Below are positions 33,001 through 43,330 of a stretch of DNA of 64,000 nt, one piece after another. The notes beneath the pieces are model-generated. The model ran no database searches, was not told where the DNA came from, and worked only from the letters and a program-made list of their open reading frames with translations. Source of the stretch: Notospermus geniculatus (lineage: Eukaryota > Nemertea > Pilidiophora > Heteronemertea > Lineidae). The stretch's first letter is position 1, and each line of letters starts with the position of its first letter. Where the stretch lies: the NCBI GenBank assembly GCA_002633025.1, contig NMRB01000184.1, positions 77,882 to 141,881 on the forward strand. Direction: 5' to 3'. A program made the position numbers and the translations under genes.

Positions 33001-35785
33001 TCTCAGATAAACCACACTGGTGAAGAAAGCCTGCTTGAGAAAGCATTTGCTCAGATCGTCACAAATGCCCAGAACAAGGACATCAGGTAAACTCACTCAG
33101 TCGACTTGTATTTGATGTGGAGCAGAGAAAGAATGGATACCTTAGAAAATCAGTACTTACATGTAGCAGGGTTTGGCTTCACAACATCTTGTATATGGGA
33201 CATGTGAGAGGTCGTTGGTTCGATCATGTAATCCTGTTCGTCAGTTGCTCTTGAAGCCTTATTCTTACATTTCAGATACGAGTCGTTTGATTTCCACCGG
33301 GAGTGCAGTAGGATGAGATGGGAGAGGTTATCACTTCTTTTAGATCGATTAGAAGAGGAACGCAAACAATTTGGGTATGTCATTCTTGATTTTTCATTCA
33401 ATGTGTCAGACCGGCCCTTTCAAAAGACTCCTTAAATCTAGGACCCCTACTATGACCTTGAATTTCACAGGTAGGTTTTGCAGAAAGACAGTTGAACAAC
33501 TCCAAGCGCGAACCAAATGCATTCACATGTCCTATGTCTTCAATTACATGACGTTTTCCTTAAAACTTATCTAATATTTCAGCTACTTCATGATGAAGAA
33601 GGATGGCACTGTTGTCTCGCAGCAGGAGGGCGTCTTTAGGACCAACTGTATGGACTGTTTAGACAGGACTAATGTTGTACAGAGTCTGTTAGCACGAGTT
33701 ATTTTACAAAGTCAGCTGGAGGTATGTTGGAAGGATCTTACTGCGATAGAAGTAGAGGATACGATGAGGCAGACCTTGTAGACTTTGAATGGGTCACAAC
33801 AGTGCAGGCGCAGATCCAGATGGGGGCCCCTGGGCACGCGCCTCCCCTTTTAGCCAAAATATCTGTAAAATCGACCTTGAAATTCTAGATTGGGCACAAA
33901 TTTCAATGTTCCTAGCACAGGGCGCCCCCCTTTTCCCAAATCCTGGATCCACCGCCACAGTGGCCACCATGCACTTCATTATGCAGTAGATATTTTACTT
34001 TAAATTACATTCAGCTGTGCACACACTTCATGCCTTCAACTCTGACCTCTTTTTCAGCGGTTAGGAATATTACAAGCAGGACAGAAAGTGGAGAATGAGA
34101 CACATTTTGAATTCTTGTTCAAAAACAGTAAGTACAACTGATAGGTAGGTTTTAGGTGGTAGGTTTTAGGAGGTGTTAGGCGCTCAAGCATAACTTCCAG
34201 ACCTTTGGCTTGATAGAAGACTTGGCTTGATAGCTTGCATGCGGAGACCCGCGTTCGATTCCCGGTGCAGTCTGCGACAATTATGTCCACTTGTCTTCAT
34301 CAAACTGAACTTTTCTTGCATCTGTTGTATAATTAGCACCATCCATCTTATGTTCCAACTTGCCTTCTGCAGTATGGGCTGACAATGCTGATGCCATTTC
34401 CGTGCAATATGCTGGCACAGGAGCTCTGAAAACAGACTTCACAAGAACTGGGAAGCGGACAAAATTGGGTCTTTTACAAGACGGCGTAAATGCAACCATG
34501 AGATATTTTAAGAACAACTTCAGTGATGGCTTCAGACAGGTAAGTGGTAACAATGCAATCAAGTGGGAAGCCAAGAGTTGTGTTGGTTTCTGTGGTCAAT
34601 CCACGGGTTTGAGGCCATCACTGCTGCGAATGATGACCAAAATACGCAAGAAGTGGACCAAACGGGAGTCCAACGCAACCTCAGAGGTGACAGGCACTAA
34701 ACTAGACGACTTGATAGCCTAGTGGTTACCACGTCCGCTTAGCCAGCAGCAGGTCCCGGGTTCGAATCCCGGGCCATACAGGGACTAAGGTGTCTGCTCT
34801 AACAGTCGAAACCTCTGTAACCTTCCTCTCTTCTCTCCCTAGGATTCCATAGATCTCTTCCTTGGTAACTACATCGTAGAGGAGACAGAAGGCATAACGA
34901 AGCCGTCTGCTTTAAAAGTGGACAAGGATTGGAAATTCTATGCTGTAAGTTACTGGCCTTATCACTTCAGCTTAGCTGAAAAAGTGGGTATAGACTTGCT
35001 AAGAAGTTCACTTTCAGCTGCTGACAAAGTTACTTCAGCTTTGGTTAGCTTGAAGAGTGCATGGAGTGTTAGCAGGACTGAACAGTTCAGGGCCTGTACC
35101 TTCCCTAAAGGCCCGTTTCCACTTGAGCGTCGCCGCGTTTTGACGCTTCGCCCATTGTTTGGAAGCAGAGCGGCGGAAAATAACAAAAGATTTGACGCAT
35201 CACGCGGCGCAAAACGCTCTAGTGGAAACGGGCCTTTACCCTCATCTCATGGGCTGTAATTCACAGGTCATTCTCTTTCATTTCAGCTGCCGACAATCTT
35301 CATTGTGGCATTTGCCATGCTGCTGATATGTATCTTGATTCCTGATGGTAAGTGCATTCTTTCTTACATTATAGCGTAAGTTCTCCTAGTTTCGTGTACA
35401 CATACCGCAAACTGTGTCTCACGTTAAACTTCTGTGCTGATGATCCCGACTTGAGTGATTCTCAGTCAAGTACTTGAGTGATTCTCAGTCAAGTACTTGA
35501 GTGATTCTCAGTCAAGTACTTGAGTGATTCTCAGTCGAGTGCTTGAGTGATTCTCAGTCAAGTGCTTGAGTGATTCTCAGTCAAGTACGAACTCCAAACA
35601 CTTTTCATAACTCACAAATGAAATCAACCTCTACTCTTATCATTTCAGAGCACCTGAGTGAACAATTCATGTACATGCTGTTCTGGGGGACGGGTAGTTT
35701 CGTTACATTTGCTGCCATCTACATGTACGGGACAGAATTTGTGAACCGGCCGAAACTGACTCAGGTTAAGGTCAAAGAAGATTAA
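30055..35785 (+). CDS. SACM1L: SACM1L, phosphatidylinositol-phosphate phosphatase SAC1, complete
   Basis: Sixteen exons: 30055-30080, 30706-30803, 30968-31045, 31250-31527, 31771-31864, 32020-32207, 32434-32520, 32717-32785, 33007-33086, 33276-33374, 33583-33721, 34058-34127, 34373-34539, 34843-34944, 35287-35347, 35649-35785. They sum to 590 codons plus stop, and all phases agree (human 587). The SAC catalytic motif CMDCLDRT (residues 388-395, the CX5R[T/S] signature) is intact, and [38 protein letters not shown] and [20 protein letters not shown] are SAC1 landmarks. Two hydrophobic helices near the C-terminus (exons 15 and 16) anchor it in ER/Golgi membrane with the catalytic domain in the cytosol, where SAC1 removes phosphate from PI4P. 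The tiny first coding exon (MAVHESLRL) is supported by phase 2 and by similarity to the human start. Confidence 0.95.
33805..33961. mobile_element. Short element of the GGATCCAG-ended family in SACM1L intron 11
   Basis: CAGGCGCAGATCCAG at the left and CCTGGATCCACCGCCAC at the right. The interior shares ATCTGTAAAATCGACC, GAAATTCT and CCTAGCACAG with the copy at 49242-49415. Confidence 0.6.
34166..34275 (+). repeat. tRNA-derived SINE fragment
   Basis: Contains a B-box-like GCGTTCGATTCCCGG and a head similar to 1560-1610. Not a folded tRNA gene. Confidence 0.4.
34704..34785 (+). repeat. tRNA-derived SINE head in SACM1L intron 13
   Basis: A box TAGCCTAGTGG (34715-34725) and a perfect B box GGTTCGAATCC (34759-34769) sit at tRNA spacing with a good T arm. 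The bases where an acceptor stem should be do not pair. It is therefore a SINE or tRNA pseudogene rather than a tRNA gene. Confidence 0.6.
35106..35239. mobile_element. Palindromic MITE (AAAGGCCCGTTTCCACT ends)
   Basis: TAAAGGCCCGTTTCCACT at the left is exactly inverted as AGTGGAAACGGGCCTTTA at the right. About 134 bp, in SACM1L intron 14. Confidence 0.75.
35451..35588 (+). repeat. Minisatellite, six 23-bp units
   Basis: Six consecutive units of TTGAGTGATTCTCAGTCAAG plus TAC, with A/G variants in units 4 and 5, in the last intron of SACM1L. The unit itself is partly palindromic. Confidence 0.9.
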
Positions 35786-37160
35786 CTAGAATCCAGGGGG
35801 CTAAGCGGGTCTTTCCTTGTATGATCATCAGCTTCTTACTCAATACTGTCTCCCTATTACAATACTGTTGGCTGAATTAATGAGGAAAATAGATACAGTG
35901 ATTATTTTCTATCCTGAATGACAATGTTTTGTTTTCACGACAAGTGGTAATGATCAGAAAAAGTTGTCAAACTCCAGTACCAAGACCCGAGAAGTATATA
36001 ATACCAGTCGGTGTGTGTACCGCCTTTTTGTCGACAATGAATGTAAGGAAGAACCAACTCTTTTTAACCTCTCCCTGCACAACTTATTTATCTCTTTAAA
36101 AATATGTTTTATTTCAAAGCACTTCACAATATTTTTACTGATAGAAAATGGTTTAGTTTGCACAGATATATGACAGCGATCGGCAAAGGTGCTTGGTTAC
36201 CAACTCTTGAATCTACATTATCCTTGATATAGTACCGGTAATTAAACTACATGTATTAGTAACTAAACTGTGTTGTGTACTAAGTGGGCAAACAAGAAAG
36301 TCTTACTGCTTCTTGATACTGCTTGCATTGTTTAAAGTTCTAAACAAATTCTATGTGCTATTTCTCTATGAAAGTTCGATCAATATGGTTCCACTTTTGT
36401 TTTAAATACTCGCTGCATGTGAAGTGTATGAAGTTTTGTAAAACCAACTGATGATAGCGTAGTTGTTGTATGATCATTGATTCTTTGAAGTAAGTTTCCT
36501 GTAGGTAACCTAATATTCACACCTTGTCTTACCCCGTTTCTTCCTTGCATCATACAGGATTGTCCCGCTTAGTTTTTTCTGCTCTATTTTCTGCATTGTT
36601 TTAAAACACTGTTGCATTGTTACACTTTATGGTCTAGTGCCGGATCATGCAATGTTTGCTGCATGTTTGTTGTAGGCCTAGCTCATGTGGGTTGCTTGAA
36701 AATACACGGAGTGAAATTTGTACTGCAGTGTCTAATGCATTTGCACTTGTAGAGCAAGTTCCATTGAGTACCTGTAAAACTAGATCAATGCATGTCTGTG
36801 TTGGGCCGAATGTAAATTTATCACAGCATGTAGCGTTTGGTTTACACAAGTGCTATTCAATGCAGAAGATATAGCTTTATGGCTGACTATTGGCACTCTG
36901 TTCATGAAGTACATGCAGAGGTCAAAGGTCAGCTGTGTGACCTTCCCACAGAGGTCATTGCCTCCTGGATTATACTGATCTGTGGCTGTAGATTTGTGCT
37001 GTCAGGTGCTTTAGTTGTGTAATTGTGATATTTTGTAAAATCATTGATGGACATTTGAAAAAAGAGGACTCGAATGAGAAAGGGGTTGTTAGGAATGTGA
37101 ATCATGTGAAGAGGTATCATTTTGATCAAAATAAACATAGACGCGTATAATACCGTCAGT
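35786..37160 (+). other. SACM1L 3' UTR
   Basis: Non-coding sequence after the stop. AATAAA at 37130-37135 is the most likely poly(A) signal. Nothing else supported. Confidence 0.45.
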
Positions 37161-38442
37161 AAAATTCCGTTAGGTCACTTGATAGAAGGATGGTGGTGAA
37201 TTCATGGCATTGCGGACTCTACAGAAATGGAAATCCGGCAATCAAGTTGGACATATTGATAAAGTACTAGTGGGAAANACATCAAATAAACAGTTTCCGG
37301 TTCAGTTTACGTCACTTTCATCAATAAAACCTTACATTCGTTCTTTCATGTGGTATTCCGGGTCAAAATTGGCCGTGCATGTCTCTTATAGGCCTAGTGT
37401 GACATGCCACGCGTGGCGGAGACTCCAGAGTCTGCATGCAGACTCAACTGAACTCTAGTTTGGCTTCACCCAGTTGCTGAAGGGGTAGGATGGCATTAGG
37501 ATCAGTTACAGACGAACACTGTCATGTTCTTCACCAAGCCATGATACCTTGGTGTCTACATTGTACTGCCTTACGACATAGAGGAATCAAATCATGATAT
37601 GTGAACATATCAATATGTACTCGGCTATGCATGCACATAATCCAACAGAGAGCACAACGAATGACACACAAAATGGTACGATACGTAAAAGTCGTCTCCG
37701 AATTTTTCAAATTTTCGACCCCCAAGCGGGGTCTTCCTCAGGCAATCAGTACATGCACAGTTGTGGGTAGTATTGCAAGAATTGGCTGAGTTTCTCCCAC
37801 GCAAGGACTTAAACCCAGTGGACATCAAATAACAAACACAAACATTAAATTTGTACGAAAATATAAATAAAACTTCATTCAAAATGATCAGTTCTCATCT
37901 ACATCCGCATACGTCCTACCGGTACATCATACAAAATGTAACTAACTACATACAGTCGTATACACCATATAAAAGTACATGCGCTTGAAAAAAGCACATT
38001 GTACACCAGTGAAAAGTCCGTGCATGACACATGGACCGTCTACCGGTACATGCATACATGCACATCAGTACATGTGATACTATCATCAGCTAAAGTACAT
38101 TCTAGCCTTCTCTACCTGCACTGAGAACAAAACGGCGCCCTTCATACCTTCCAAAATTTCTGTATACATTCTGCTCTATGATATGTAAGCAATTTCAGAC
38201 AAATTCAAACACTGGCATAATCATCATCGTAAGCACTAATGCTATAAGTTACAAATCTTGTAATTTTCTAATTTATCACATGAAAGATGAACATTATTCA
38301 GCTTTTCAGATACCGCGGACGGATTGTCCCAAATCTCAACACCTTGTATTCCAGTGGCTACAATCTTAGTGTGCTTGTTGCTGGAGGGATTTGCAACTGA
38401 TGACTCCCGAGCCCTGCATATCTTTAAATCTCCTCCTCACAT
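37161..38442. other. Convergent intergenic region between SACM1L and TMEM231
   Basis: No coding exon supported. It contains one ambiguous base (37277), the hammerhead-like motif at 37713-37741, and presumed TMEM231 3' UTR towards the right. Confidence 0.4.
37713..37741 (-). ncRNA. Hammerhead ribozyme-like core
   Basis: On the minus strand: CTGAGGA, then the perfect hairpin GACCCC-GCTTG-GGGGTC, then GAAA. This is the CUGANGA-stem II-GAAA core of hammerhead ribozymes, and its form is typical of Penelope-like retroelement termini. Stems I and III and the cleavage site could not be assigned confidently, so activity is not claimed. Confidence 0.4.
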
Positions 38443-40276
38443 CTAAAATGGATGTTTCTTGTCATTCCATGGCCTCTCCACGACTGTGTTCACCAGCTGG
38501 TTCTCAAACACGATGATTTTGATCCTGCGGAACACCCACCAGAAAAGGATCATGACGGCCAAGTACTGGATCCAAGCCCACTTCAGCAGCTGCCAAAGTC
38601 CTGGGGTGTATCTGAGTTTAGTTAAGGAGAAAATCATGTTATGGAGAAGACAGACTGAGGCCAGGTAACAACCCAGCATCCACCTGGCTGCAGTGGCAAG
38701 AATGACTAGTTGTCCTTCACCTGTCAGAGGTCACCACTGTCACCTGCTTTTCGAAAGATGCATCGCAGATTCATCAATGCTTGGCAAAACTAAGAAAGCA
38801 CAGACACATCAACACACTCTAGGCCCCAACACTTTCTCCCACTCTGCTATGTTGTGTATGCGATTTTGGTGCATAACCTTGCAGTTTATGAAAGGATACT
38901 CAACCAGCGTCTCCACGTAATTGATAGTGGCATTGATGACAAATGGTTGTCCAGCACCTCGGCCTGTCATCCAGAGGGGGTAGGCGTTAATCAAGTCAGT
39001 TGACACTGTAAAGAGAGATCAGATATTGACTGGTGCATGTAGTCATGGGTGACTCATCTAGGTGAGACAGACCTTAACAGACTTGACTACAGTGCATGCA
39101 GACCAGTGTCTTCCTCCTTAAACTTACTATTTCTCTTCTGATAGTTCCTGATGATCCTGTAGAAGTCAAATTCCTCAGCATGGATGCTATTGGTCAGGAT
39201 ATTAGTCTGAAAATACAACAACCTGATATGTCAAAACATTCCGAGACTGCTGGAGACTTTCTCACGACTTGCAATACATCCATAACGCCATTTAGAAGAC
39301 ACTACCAGATTCCATTCTGACTCCTTCAAGAAATCACAGGATCAGTCAGTCAAGTCCAACGGTAAGGACTGCTCTCACTGTTTGTCTCACTGTTTGTCTA
39401 TGTGTGTTCTGATCTTGATGAACATTGCTTATGCTTTCTTACGTTAAATCTATAATCCCCCTTCCGAGTCTTTGCTGGGATCTTCTGCTTGAACTTAAGG
39501 TCAGCGATATATTTCAGTTCTGCACCTGGCCGTGCTGACTCAAAGTTTATGAAGCCCATGGACTTCATATAGATCTGAGAATAGAGCTGAAAGTGAATCA
39601 GAAATACATGTAATTACATCGAACAGATGAAAGCCGTCCTTTATCAGAAGACGAGGCAACATTGGAAAGACTTTTGTCTCATCACGAGAGAAGTGTATCA
39701 TCTAAAGAAACTCTAGAAGTTCCTGCCGGTATCAGTAGACAACAAGGCCCTCCAGTGGCCACTATTAGCTGAAGGTATTCAGGAGCCGGTAAAGTTTCTG
39801 CTGAAGGACCCCAATCCAGACTTACACGTAGATGCACGTAGAAGAAAAGCATGAGCTTGACACTGTAAACCTTCTCTGTATCCTTCAGTGGGATCTCGAC
39901 ATTCATCGCCAAATAATCATTGTTACCATCTCCGTTTACATCAACTTCCCTCGACTGAAAATGTGAAGACTTTTTTATAACATGTATTGTATCTGGACAA
40001 CACAGAAGAGTGAGAAAACAAACTTGTCTGCCCTTGTATTCAGATGATATGGACAGTGGGAAATCATGGCACAAATCTCTGCAAGTATCATGAACTTCGG
40101 CCAACTCACCTTAATGAGTGGGACCCTGAGATTTGCCTGCTGCATCTGATTATAGTTCTGATACGTGCTCCATGTGACATATTCACCATCAGTACCAGTG
40201 TCCACCACCAGGAGCATTTGATGGAGATAAGTGGCCTGAATCTGTTCCGTGTAAGTGTCTGTCTTCCTCCAGAATC
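38443..40276 (-). CDS. TMEM231: TMEM231, ciliary transition-zone protein, lacking first exon
   Basis: Six exons in reading order: 40276-40110, 39954-39826, 39586-39443, 39206-39128, 39005-38900, 38611-38443, with consistent phases and about 264 codons (human 316). GFWRKTDTYTEQ, DVNGDGNNDY, GRGAGQPFVINATINY and WVFRRIKIIVFENQLV align with TMEM231 segments GFWLKRSSYEEQ, RNQDGKTD, GRAADAPFVINAIIRY and WVFERIKIFVFQNQVV. The last exon holds the C-terminal transmembrane helix. TMEM231 is part of the B9/MKS transition-zone complex that gates the cilium. The first exon, which should encode the N-terminal transmembrane helix and end in phase 1, is absent from readable sequence and may lie in the gap at 40999-41143. 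Confidence 0.9.
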
Positions 40277-40400
40277 CTGTAGATGCAAATTGTGCCGAAC
40301 ACAAACAGATGAGTTTGAGTGAGAAGAGGACATTATTGAGGGAAGGGCATACTAGTGTGTGAAAGACAAACTAACTTGTCTCACTGCATGTGACTGATGG

Positions 40401-40998
40401 CAATTCAGTGTTCGATTTTCATGATTTTCACAGGGTTGCCCGCCGGACAACCAGTCACCATTCACTTGGTTGTCCGTCCAAACTTTAGGTTGTCCGTACT
40501 TTAATGTAATGAATGGCTTAAAATAATGAAGTAGGCCTACTGAGCGCACAACAGCGGTGTCGTCTCAATCATTCCTTGCCACTGTCAGAAGTGTGTATGT
40601 TTCAAGAATCCCAATTTGACCTTCCATGACTGAAGAAAGGAATGTGTATGGTGAACTTGAAACACCACGACAGTTCAGTTCCCAATCTCCCAACGGCGCA
40701 CTTCCTGGAAGTATTGATTTTCTACAGAGACAGGCATGCTGTCACCCCTATTAGCGAAGGTTGGACTAACCTAGGAGAGAGGTAGGATGCTGTTTTAGTG
40801 GATTTACAGCACATTTAGAAGCATAGGAGCGAGGATATTGTGGGAATTCCAATGAGAATGGGGAGAATGAGAAAGCACAGTAAGATACGGTACTTTGTAT
40901 GCACTTGCCCGTCGGGCAAGGTAGCACAGATTGCCGACTTGTCCGTCCCGTTTTTTGGTTGTCCCGGGCAAACGGACAAGTGGGAAAATCGAACACTG
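40401..40998. repeat. Inverted copies of a GGTTGTCCG-rich repeat beside the gap
   Basis: CAGTGTTCGATTTTC followed by GGACAACC-type motifs near 40408-40505 is matched by an inverted, diverged copy at about 40905-40998 that ends at the gap. Repeat structure probably caused the assembly break. Confidence 0.5.
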
Positions 40999-41143
40999 NN
41001 NNNNNNNNNNNNNNNNNNNNNNNNNNNNNNNNNNNNNNNNNNNNNNNNNNNNNNNNNNNNNNNNNNNNNNNNNNNNNNNNNNNNNNNNNNNNNNNNNNNN
41101 NNNNNNNNNNNNNNNNNNNNNNNNNNNNNNNNNNNNNNNNNNN
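40999..41143. other. Assembly gap (145 N)
   Basis: Run of N upstream of TMEM231 exon 2; a candidate place for its missing first exon. Confidence 0.99.
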
Positions 41144-43330
41144 TATTAGGGCACCTTTTTCAAGCTTTGTCTGCAAAAGCCCTTGGGAGATTCGGCACCT
41201 ATCGGCCCTAGTGGACGCAGCACTAGTGTTGCCAACGGGACCCTGAGGCTAATTATATAGTATGAGCTTGGAGGTGGATTGGCGCCGGCGGGAAAGTGGG
41301 TGTGGCATCTTGTAGGTCTGGACCGAGTTTTTTCGGAGGAGTCATGTAGGCCTAACTTCTCCGTTTATGAGAGGCTCCAGAAAATTTGGAAAAAGAAAAA
41401 GCCCTTCTGTTCCCATCCTGGAACAAACTAACAAACTCACAAATTTTCATGGGTTTAGAGCTACGCGGTATACGGACACGCCGGTCAACAAGGCTTCCGC
41501 GTGGATTCATGTGATGATGAGATCGCTGCTTGCTTCTGGTTCCGTGGTAACCGCTTCATAAGGTTTGAATAGAATCCTCGTGCCTGCTTGCACCGCGGCG
41601 ACCGAGTCTCACTCCATATGTAATGAAAATGAAAGGTTGCTATCTCCTACAATCGCTTCTCAATATCCTATTAGCCAGAGGAAATCCAATCTCTTACGCT
41701 TCGCCAGAATCATCACCTTGACAATATTTGCAAAGAAATAACAAAATCTTGTCTTTGATGGCGCTAGAATGGTTAGAATGAGTAAGCTCCCCCGTGAATT
41801 CGTTCATAGCCTCAAGCAAGATGACTGATGGGCCATGGTCGTCGCTTGAGTTGACGTCGAGGCGAGCCTTGTGACATTTGCTTCGGCAGAATGCCTGATA
41901 GAATTAAATTTGTTTTACTCAAATGGAATTTAAACATACACGGAGACCGTGACGCTTTTAGTTTCCCGAAGCCAAAGGATGATTCAAGGACTAAACGGCC
42001 GGGGAACGGGGGGTAGGCGGGGAGCGTGCCGTCGTCCGGGTCAGACTTTGAGGATCGGAGGGGGAGGGGAGGAGCCGTTGTGTGTAACGTTCCTGTCCTA
42101 TTTTTGCTGACATAAAAATAAGAAACGAGGTTTTGGCGTGATGTGCGAGAGCAGACGTTTACTATACATAGACATACACATTGAGGAATGTTCTCACACC
42201 CCAAGAAATTTGGATCCTTTAAGTAGGCGAGGTGCCACAGGAGAAATCTCGCATGTTTCCTTCAGAAACATGTATCATTTATACAACTATTTACATTTTT
42301 ATATAAAACTACAAGTCATGGCTGCATTATTTTCCCTGTCCCGTCGGTCTCAGCGGCAGGTACTGAAATCGCCGAAGAAAAACACGTTGATTGGTTGAAA
42401 ACCATTGATTGTTCTTTTGGAAGCCAATCAGCGCATCGGAAACGACAGGCGCTACCAATCTCAGTATTTCATCCCACCGGTGAGATCGGGAACCAAATCT
42501 CTCGTCAACTTCTCATTCGTCGATGCTTCCCACTCAAATTGACAATTCAGGGACATCGGAAATATAACGAGTGGGAGGAGTTTTGTCACAAATAATGAAT
42601 GAATTCCTGTCCATGTCAGAGTTCACAAAGTGTCCGACCCTTACGTTGGAGTGCACAACAGAGTGTTGTTTGTTCAAAGTCGATCTATAAACCGATATTG
42701 TCCCTACAAGGAACATTTCGATCGAAATATCCGTCAAATACGTCAACTAGCAAAAAATCACGAAATCCTAGGATCTGAGGAGGTTCTCGATTCGTTCGTT
42801 CGACCTTATCCTTGCGGCGTCGGTCGCACTAGACTACCTGATCCAACCAACCTGCGCGCTGCAGTCGGACATAGTCCGATGTAAAATAGTTAGGACCGGG
42901 TACCAGTCTACGGTCGCACCCTGTGCGCTTAGTCCATTGTCTTGCCTTGCAATATAAAGGCACGTGCATACTATTACCAGATTACATAACATCGCCTGAG
43001 ATTAAATTTGCGCACCCAAAAGTAACCAAAAAATGTCCTTACAGTCAGACCTGTCTGTGTGTCGAACTTGCGATGAAGATGGACCTATGGCCAGCCCTGT
43101 TTGAGCTTAGAAACGTGGCACCCTATTGGCCGAGCTAGGTCGAATTATAATGAAGTCCAAATTTTCCTCCAATCCGAGTATAGGAAAGACTATCATTTTG
43201 AATCGGCTGTTTGTCATTGGCCGATTCGCCGTCTTTCTAAGGCAGGATTTCGTTCGTGCTGCCCAAGAACTAAACTCAAAGCTATTCCGCGGAGAACTTA
43301 TACGTATATACAAAGTCCTTTACAAGATTC
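41144..43330. other. Intergenic region, TMEM231 upstream side and ERG 3' side
   Basis: No supported exon. It should include the ERG 3' UTR (minus strand, below 43331) and perhaps the TMEM231 promoter. A plus-strand ATG with a downstream CAG|GTACTG donor at 42318-42359 was seen but has no partner exon. Confidence 0.35.

Noticed and set aside
34704-34785. A functional tRNA gene
   Set aside because: Internal promoter boxes and T arm are good but the acceptor stem does not pair; better explained as a SINE head.
35451-35588. CRISPR array
   Set aside because: Units are directly adjacent with no spacers and the genome is eukaryotic; it is a minisatellite.
40766-41246. Open frames across the second N run
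   Set aside because: Same artefact; the readable flanks are a dispersed inverted repeat.
42318-42359. Plus-strand first exon (MAALFSLSRRSQRQ) with donor CAG|GTACTG
   Set aside because: No downstream plus-strand exon or similarity supports a gene; short enough to be chance.
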